From a bacterium (GTDB lineage Bacteria; Pseudomonadota; Alphaproteobacteria; Rhizobiales; Xanthobacteraceae), in NCBI GenBank assembly GCA_029946075.1, contig JAQSDT010000019.1, positions 1-9,088 of the forward strand: a stretch of 9,088 nt of DNA. Reading direction: 5' to 3'. The notes under the pieces are model-generated. The model worked only from the letters and a program-made list of their open reading frames with translations, made no database searches and was not told the DNA's origin. Positions 5,339 through 9,088 of this stretch are shown here, in pieces. The first letter of the stretch is position 1, and each line of letters starts with the position of its first letter. Position numbers and translations under genes: made by a program.

Positions 5339-6139
5339 CTACCCGCGCCGCACGCTCGATCCGCCATCCACCGGCAACGTCACGCCGGTGATAAAGCCTG
5401 CCTCGTCCGACGCCAGGAACAGCGCGGCGTTGGCGACGTCCCAGCCGGTACCCATTTTCTGCCGCAGCGGCACCTTGCTGTCGCGTTCGGCCTCGACCTC
5501 GGCGCGGCTCTTCTTGAACTCGCGGGCGCGGGTGTCGACGGCCATCGGCGTGTTCATCAGGCCGGGCAGGATGACGTTGGCGCGGATGCCGTATTGCGCG
5601 TTCTGGTAGGCAAGCTGTTCGGTGAAAGCGATCATCGCCGATTTGGTCGCCTTGTAGGCGACGTAGGGATAGGTGGTGATCGCGGCCATCGAGGAGATGT
5701 TGATGATCGAGCCGCTCTTCTGCGCCCGCATGATCGGGATCACGTGCTTGGCGGCGAGCACGCAGCTTTTCAGGTTGATTGCGACGCAGCGGTCGAACGC
5801 TTCCTCGGTGATATCGAGCAGTTCGGCGTCGCCGCCGGACAGGCTGACGCCGACATTGTTGTGCAGGATGTCGATACGGCCCCAGCGCGTCTGTGCATCC
5901 GTGACCATCGCCTTCAGGTCGGCATTTTGGGTGACGTCGGCCTTGAACGCCGCCGCGGTGCCCCCTTTTGCCGCGATCATGTCGGCGGTCTCCTGCGCCG
6001 ATGCCAGATTGTGATCGACGCACAGTACCCTGGCGCCTTCGCGCGCGAAGGTCAGCGCGGTGGCGCGGCCGTTGCCGATGCCTTCGCCAGGGCTCTGTCC
6101 GGCGCCGACGACGATGGCGACACGATCTTTCAGGCGCAT
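5339..6139 (-). CDS. Classical short-chain dehydrogenase/reductase (SDR)
   Basis: This 266-residue NAD(P)-dependent oxidoreductase has a complete active site: NNVG (94-97), Asn122, Ser149/Ser150 (NISS), Tyr162 and Lys166 (YKATK), and PG at 192-193. The cofactor glycine motif is expanded: VGAGQSPGEGIGNGRA (11-26) instead of the usual TGxxxGIG. Asp42 at the end of the second strand (VLCVDHN) favours NAD(H) over NADP(H). The C-terminal DGG (258-260) is typical. It probably oxidises a hydroxyl group on a 3-hydroxyacyl or cyclic alcohol intermediate; the substrate is unknown. The ATG at 6139 follows the stop of the carboxymuconolactone decarboxylase-family gene by a single base (TGA-G-ATG), with GGGAG inside that gene as ribosome site, so translation is probably coupled. 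It is the last gene of a three-gene minus-strand operon. Confidence 0.93.
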   Translation of the reverse strand: MRLKDRVAIVVGAGQSPGEGIGNGRATALTFAREGARVLCVDHNLASAQETADMIAAKGGTAAAFKADVTQNADLKAMVTDAQTRWGRIDILHNNVGVSLSGGDAELLDITEEAFDRCVAINLKSCVLAAKHVIPIMRAQKSGSIINISSMAAITTYPYVAYKATKSAMIAFTEQLAYQNAQYGIRANVILPGLMNTPMAVDTRAREFKKSRAEVEAERDSKVPLRQKMGTGWDVANAALFLASDEAGFITGVTLPVDGGSSVRRG

Positions 6140-6140
6140 C

Positions 6141-6695
6141 TCATTCCACTCCCGGGATCGGGTACTGTTGCAGTACCTCTTTGTAATAGGGCTCGTTGTC
6201 CATCTTCATGGTCGCGAGCACGCGAACCACGGCGCAATAGAACGCAATCGTCAGCACGAGGTCGACCATCAGCTCGTCGGAGAGCTCCTTCTTGATCTCG
6301 GCGAAGGTCGCGTCCGACATCGCAAGATCCCGCACCATCTCGCGGGCGCCGCGCAGGATCGCCTTTGCCAGCGGCTCGAGGTTCGAGGGCTTGCCCTCGG
6401 TTTCCGCCATCAGCGCCACGATGTCGTCGTCGGTGACACCGAATTCCTTGCCGATCTTCACATGGTGGGTGAATTCGTATTCGGATTTCTCCAGCCAGCC
6501 GACCTGCAGAATCGCAAGTTCGCGCAGGCGCGGATCGAGCTTGCTCTTGAAGCGGATATAGCCGCCCATGCCGCTGAAGGCGCGCGCCATGTCGGGCGAG
6601 TTCACCAAGAGCTTGTGCAGATTGGTGTTGCGCTTGAGCATGTCGCGATACTCAGGCGCGACCTGATCGGCTTCGAGATAGGGCAGGCGGGCCAT
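6141..6695 (-). CDS. Carboxymuconolactone decarboxylase (CMD)/AhpD-family protein
   Basis: This 184-residue all-helical protein shows the CMD signature LRELAILQVGWLEKSEYEF..H (58-78) followed by GKEFGVTDDDI (82-92). Family members include gamma-carboxymuconolactone decarboxylase of the protocatechuate branch of the beta-ketoadipate pathway and AhpD-like peroxidase partners. The CxxC pair of AhpD is absent, which disfavours a thiol-peroxidase role. At 184 residues it is longer than typical PcaC proteins (about 130), and no other beta-ketoadipate genes are visible, so PcaC itself is unlikely. The start ATG at 6695 follows AAGGA on the minus strand. It lies 36 bases after the hot-dog gene and one base before the SDR, consistent with one transcript. 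The exact reaction, perhaps a decarboxylation or isomerisation step, is not known. Confidence 0.88.
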   Translation of the reverse strand: MARLPYLEADQVAPEYRDMLKRNTNLHKLLVNSPDMARAFSGMGGYIRFKSKLDPRLRELAILQVGWLEKSEYEFTHHVKIGKEFGVTDDDIVALMAETEGKPSNLEPLAKAILRGAREMVRDLAMSDATFAEIKKELSDELMVDLVLTIAFYCAVVRVLATMKMDNEPYYKEVLQQYPIPGVE

Positions 6696-6731
6696 TATTG
6701 TGTCCTTCTTCCCGGGATTGGCTGCAGCGCG

Positions 6732-7679
6732 CTAGCCGTACAGCGATTTGTGTTCGCTTTCATAATTGGCGTAGGAATCCTTGATGCTGGCCATGTTGAG
6801 CAGCATGGTCGCGACCTTCCTGTTGTCGGACGCGAACACAGTGGTGCGCATCCACGCGCTTTCGGTGCGGCGGCTGCCGCTCAGCGCCACCACCGCGCGC
6901 TCGGTGAAATAGTCCTCGCCGGCGAATAGCGGCCCGTCGATCACGCGGATTTCCTGATCGGCGAACAATCCGACGGCGGGCCCGCGGATCGGCAATCTGT
7001 CCTCGCGCGCGCGGTATTGAAACAGCACGCTCAGCATTTCCATCGGGATGATGGCGCGGCCCCAGGGATTGAGCTCCTGCGAATAATACGCCGAGGGCTC
7101 GGTGATCACCTTCAGCTTCTCCGCCAGCGAGAACGGATAGAGGTCGCCCATGTTCTGGTCGAAATCCATTCGCACTTTTTGGCGCGCCGTCTTCATACCG
7201 ACCTTGAGATCGGCGAGGATGACGGGATCGGCCAGCGGCTTTAACTCACCGAGCCGCTTGTGCAGCGCCGTCTCGGTGCCGTCGCCGTCGATCGAGGCGG
7301 TGCCGCGCAAAATCTCCGTGCCGTCGCGCCTCGTCACGCCGATGGCGCAGACGGTCTGGCCCGGCTTCGGCTTTTCGATCGAAGCCTGCACCTCCTCGCC
7401 CTCGAAAACCGGGTTGCGGTAATGCGCGGAGATGCAGCCGGCCCCGAACCAGGCCCGGCTGCCCCAGATCCGCTCGCACAGCGGCGCGAACTGGCTGAAA
7501 TGGGTCGGGCCTTCGATGGTGCCGCCCTGAAATCCCAGCTTCTGCGCGGTGGCATCGTCGTGGATCGATGCGTGGGAGTCGTAGGTCTGCGCATGCAGCA
7601 TCTGCCTGGGGCTGCGCCACGGGCCGACAAGCAGATTATCGCTTTCGAGCAATTCGGTCGTGAATGCCGCTGAATCCAT
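6732..7679 (-). CDS. Double hot-dog, MaoC/FAS1-dehydratase-like protein
   Basis: This 315-residue protein is read as two hot-dog domains, about residues 20-135 and 160-300. The first carries a segment resembling the MaoC/(R)-hydratase signature: SIHDDATAQKLGFQGGTIEGPTH (38-60), with His40 and Asp42 in the places of the catalytic H/D region, followed by NPVFEGEEV (89-97), the usual strand after the active site. The second half is divergent and probably structural, as in other double hot-dog hydratases. Such proteins hydrate enoyl-CoA or dehydrate 3-hydroxyacyl-CoA, but distant members may act as thioesterases or have lost activity. The start ATG at 7679 follows GGGAGAG with seven-base spacing. 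It is the first gene of the operon with the CMD-family and SDR genes. A hydratase followed by a dehydrogenase fits acyl-CoA-type oxidation (inference). Confidence 0.82.
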   Translation of the reverse strand: MDSAAFTTELLESDNLLVGPWRSPRQMLHAQTYDSHASIHDDATAQKLGFQGGTIEGPTHFSQFAPLCERIWGSRAWFGAGCISAHYRNPVFEGEEVQASIEKPKPGQTVCAIGVTRRDGTEILRGTASIDGDGTETALHKRLGELKPLADPVILADLKVGMKTARQKVRMDFDQNMGDLYPFSLAEKLKVITEPSAYYSQELNPWGRAIIPMEMLSVLFQYRAREDRLPIRGPAVGLFADQEIRVIDGPLFAGEDYFTERAVVALSGSRRTESAWMRTTVFASDNRKVATMLLNMASIKDSYANYESEHKSLYG

Positions 7680-7878
7680 CCCTGATCTCTCCCTTTGTGC
7701 GCCAGCGTTTCAAAGAAGCCGGGCGCCCGCAAGAGGCGGCGATCATCCAGAACCGGCCGAGATATGCCCTGCCGCCATGTATTCAGGCTGGGCACGCATA
7801 GCAAAACCGGTGCATTCTGTTCACAATTGGACCGGCTCAAAATTGCCGGCAGAGCAAAAGCGCGACGGGGAGCGGATC
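7680..7878. promoter_or_regulatory. Divergent promoter region between hot-dog operon and IOR gene
   Basis: This 199-base gap must contain both divergent promoters. On the minus strand, TTGCTA (7799-7804) and TACATG (7776-7781) are spaced by 17 bases, a weak sigma70-like pair. Toward the plus-strand gene, an inverted repeat CCGGC-N8-GCCGG (7832-7849) lies about 17 bases before its ribosome site, and ACCGG is repeated at 7806-7810 and 7831-7835. These could be regulator sites, but none matches a known operator. No clear plus-strand promoter was found. Confidence 0.35.
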
Positions 7879-9088
7879 ATGGCGTTGATGGACGTGGGGC
7901 TGGACGACAAGTACCGCCTCGATGCGAAGCGGATATTCCTCTCCGGTACGCAGGCGCTGGTCCGGTTGCCCATGCTGCAGCGCGAACGCGACCGCGCGCA
8001 GGGCCTCAATACCGCGGGCTTTATCTCGGGCTATCGCGGTTCGCCGCTCGGTATGTACGACCACGCGCTGTGGCGCGCGAAAAGCTTCCTCAAGCAGCAC
8101 GACATCGAATTCGCGCCCGGCCTCAACGAGGATCTGGCGGCGACCGCGGTGTGGGGCAGCCAGCAGGTCGGCATGTTTCCCGGCGCAAAAGTCGATGGCG
8201 TGTTCGGCATCTGGTACGGCAAGGGCCCCGGCGTTGACCGCTCGGTCGACGCGCTCAAGCATGCCAATTCGGCCGGCACTTCGAAAAACGGCGGCGTGAT
8301 CGCGCTCGCCGGCGACGACCATGGCTGCCAGTCCTCGACGCTGGCGCATCAGAGCGAGCAGGTGTTCGCTGCGGCATTGATGCCCGTCGTCAATCCGGCG
8401 ACGCTGCAGGATTATCTCGACCTCGGCATTTTGGGTTTCGCGCTGTCGCGCTATTCGAGCTGCTGGGTCGGCTTCAAGGCGATCTCGGAGACGGTGGAAA
8501 GCTCGGCCTCGATCGTCAGCGACCCCGACCGCATCAAGATCATCATGCCCGAGGATTTCGAGATGCCGCCCGGCGGGCTCTCGATCCGCTGGCCGGATGC
8601 GCCGATGGATCAGGAGCGCCGCCTGCACGGCCCGAAGATGCAGGCGGTCGCAGCCTTCACCCGCGCCAACCGCTTCGACCGCATCGTGCTCGACTCGAAG
8701 CCGGCGCGGCTCGGCATCATGGCGACCGGCAAGGCCTATCTCGATCTGCGGCAGGCGCTGGCTGATCTCGGGATCACCGACGCCGAAGCCCAGGCGCTGG
8801 GCTTGCGCATCTACAAGGTCGCGCTGACCTGGCCGCTGGAGGAGACCGGCGCGCGGGCGTTTGCGGAAGGCCTGCAGGACGTGCTCGTCGTCGAGGAGAA
8901 GCGCGGTTTCATCGAGGATCAGCTGCTTCGCATCCTCTATAATGTCGATGCCTCGAAGCGGCCCTCGGTAGTCGGCAAGCGCGACGAGAGCGGCGCACCG
9001 CTGCTACCGAGCGAGGGCGAGTTGACGCCGACCATGGTGGCCGCCGCCGTCGTCGCACGCCTGCGCAAGGTCGGTCATCGCAGCCCGC
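7879..9088 (+). CDS. Fused indolepyruvate ferredoxin oxidoreductase (IOR), N-terminal part (runs off window end)
   Basis: The frame from ATG 7879 is open for 403 codons to the window edge. Segments diagnostic of the large fused alpha/gamma indolepyruvate ferredoxin oxidoreductases are seen: GTQALVRLPMLQRERD (23-38), GLNTAGFISGYRGSPLG (42-58), NEDLAATAVWGSQQ (83-96, with Glu84 in the position of the TPP-activating glutamate), FGIWYGKGPGVDRS (109-122) and AGDDHGCQSSTLAHQSE (144-160). VVEEKRGFIEDQL (337-349) marks the end of the second domain. The TPP-pyrophosphate domain and the C-terminal gamma-like half, bringing the family to about 1150 residues, lie beyond the window. The enzyme oxidatively decarboxylates arylpyruvates to aryl-acetyl-CoA, passing electrons to ferredoxin; the true substrate here is unproven. 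The start is supported by GGGGAG (7867-7872) six bases upstream. It diverges from the hot-dog operon and shares its control region. Confidence 0.92.
   Translation, partial: MALMDVGLDDKYRLDAKRIFLSGTQALVRLPMLQRERDRAQGLNTAGFISGYRGSPLGMYDHALWRAKSFLKQHDIEFAPGLNEDLAATAVWGSQQVGMFPGAKVDGVFGIWYGKGPGVDRSVDALKHANSAGTSKNGGVIALAGDDHGCQSSTLAHQSEQVFAAALMPVVNPATLQDYLDLGILGFALSRYSSCWVGFKAISETVESSASIVSDPDRIKIIMPEDFEMPPGGLSIRWPDAPMDQERRLHGPKMQAVAAFTRANRFDRIVLDSKPARLGIMATGKAYLDLRQALADLGITDAEAQALGLRIYKVALTWPLEETGARAFAEGLQDVLVVEEKRGFIEDQLLRILYNVDASKRPSVVGKRDESGAPLLPSEGELTPTMVAAAVVARLRKVGHRSP

Noticed and set aside
5091..6023. 310-codon minus-strand frame
   Set aside because: Overlaps the SDR gene in another frame and also runs through the palindromic repeats; Arg-rich product with no motif.
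5303..6295. 330-codon open frame on the plus strand
   Set aside because: Antisense to the intact SDR with a full catalytic set; composition is low-complexity Arg/Asp/Gly/His and no domain is seen.
6141..6695. pcaC (gamma-carboxymuconolactone decarboxylase)
   Set aside because: Family signature fits, but the protein is longer than typical PcaC and no other protocatechuate genes are in the window, so only the family is called.
7837..8628. 263-codon minus-strand frame
   Set aside because: Antisense to the clearly recognisable IOR N-terminus.

Overview
The window is GC-rich, densely coding DNA with strong G/C preference at third codon positions. It most likely comes from an alphaproteobacterium of the Bradyrhizobium/Rhodopseudomonas group (Nitrobacteraceae). 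This is inferred from the gene types, from a large fused indolepyruvate ferredoxin oxidoreductase, and from two intergenic palindromes (3397-3527 and 5193-5292) that resemble repeats I associate with such genomes. No sequence search was possible, so the taxon is an inference.

Left part (1-3387): the 5' end of an IclR-type regulator on the minus strand diverges from a plus-strand, probably co-transcribed trio: an acetolactate-synthase-like thiamine pyrophosphate (TPP) enzyme, a short-chain dehydrogenase/reductase (SDR) fold protein that has lost the canonical Tyr/Lys catalytic pair, and a small single-domain cupin. Gaps inside the trio are only 17-19 bases. The layout suggests a small catabolic operon controlled by the IclR protein; its substrate cannot be read from the sequence.

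Middle (3388-5338): a palindromic repeat separates the cupin from a convergent EamA/DMT-type membrane transporter. Next comes a 73-residue hypothetical protein on the minus strand, with a perfect 17-base palindrome just upstream of it. A gene-poor stretch of about 460 bases follows. It holds a TTAA-N7-TTAA motif (CtrA-box-like), a long imperfect inverted repeat and a terminator-like hairpin.

Right part (5339-9088): a minus-strand operon, read from right to left, encodes a double hot-dog (MaoC/FAS1-dehydratase-like) protein, a carboxymuconolactone decarboxylase/AhpD-family protein and a catalytically intact classical SDR whose start lies one base after the preceding stop. Divergent from it, and running off the window end, is the N-terminal third of a fused indolepyruvate ferredoxin oxidoreductase. 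Hydratase-like, dehydrogenase and 2-oxoacid oxidoreductase genes together point to acyl-CoA or aromatic/2-oxoacid catabolism.

I see no CRISPR array, rRNA, convincing tRNA, transposase or phage gene. No dramatic novel system is evident. The points most worth a second look are the catalytically degenerate SDR in the TPP-cupin operon, the palindrome before the 73-residue gene, and the CtrA-like motif.
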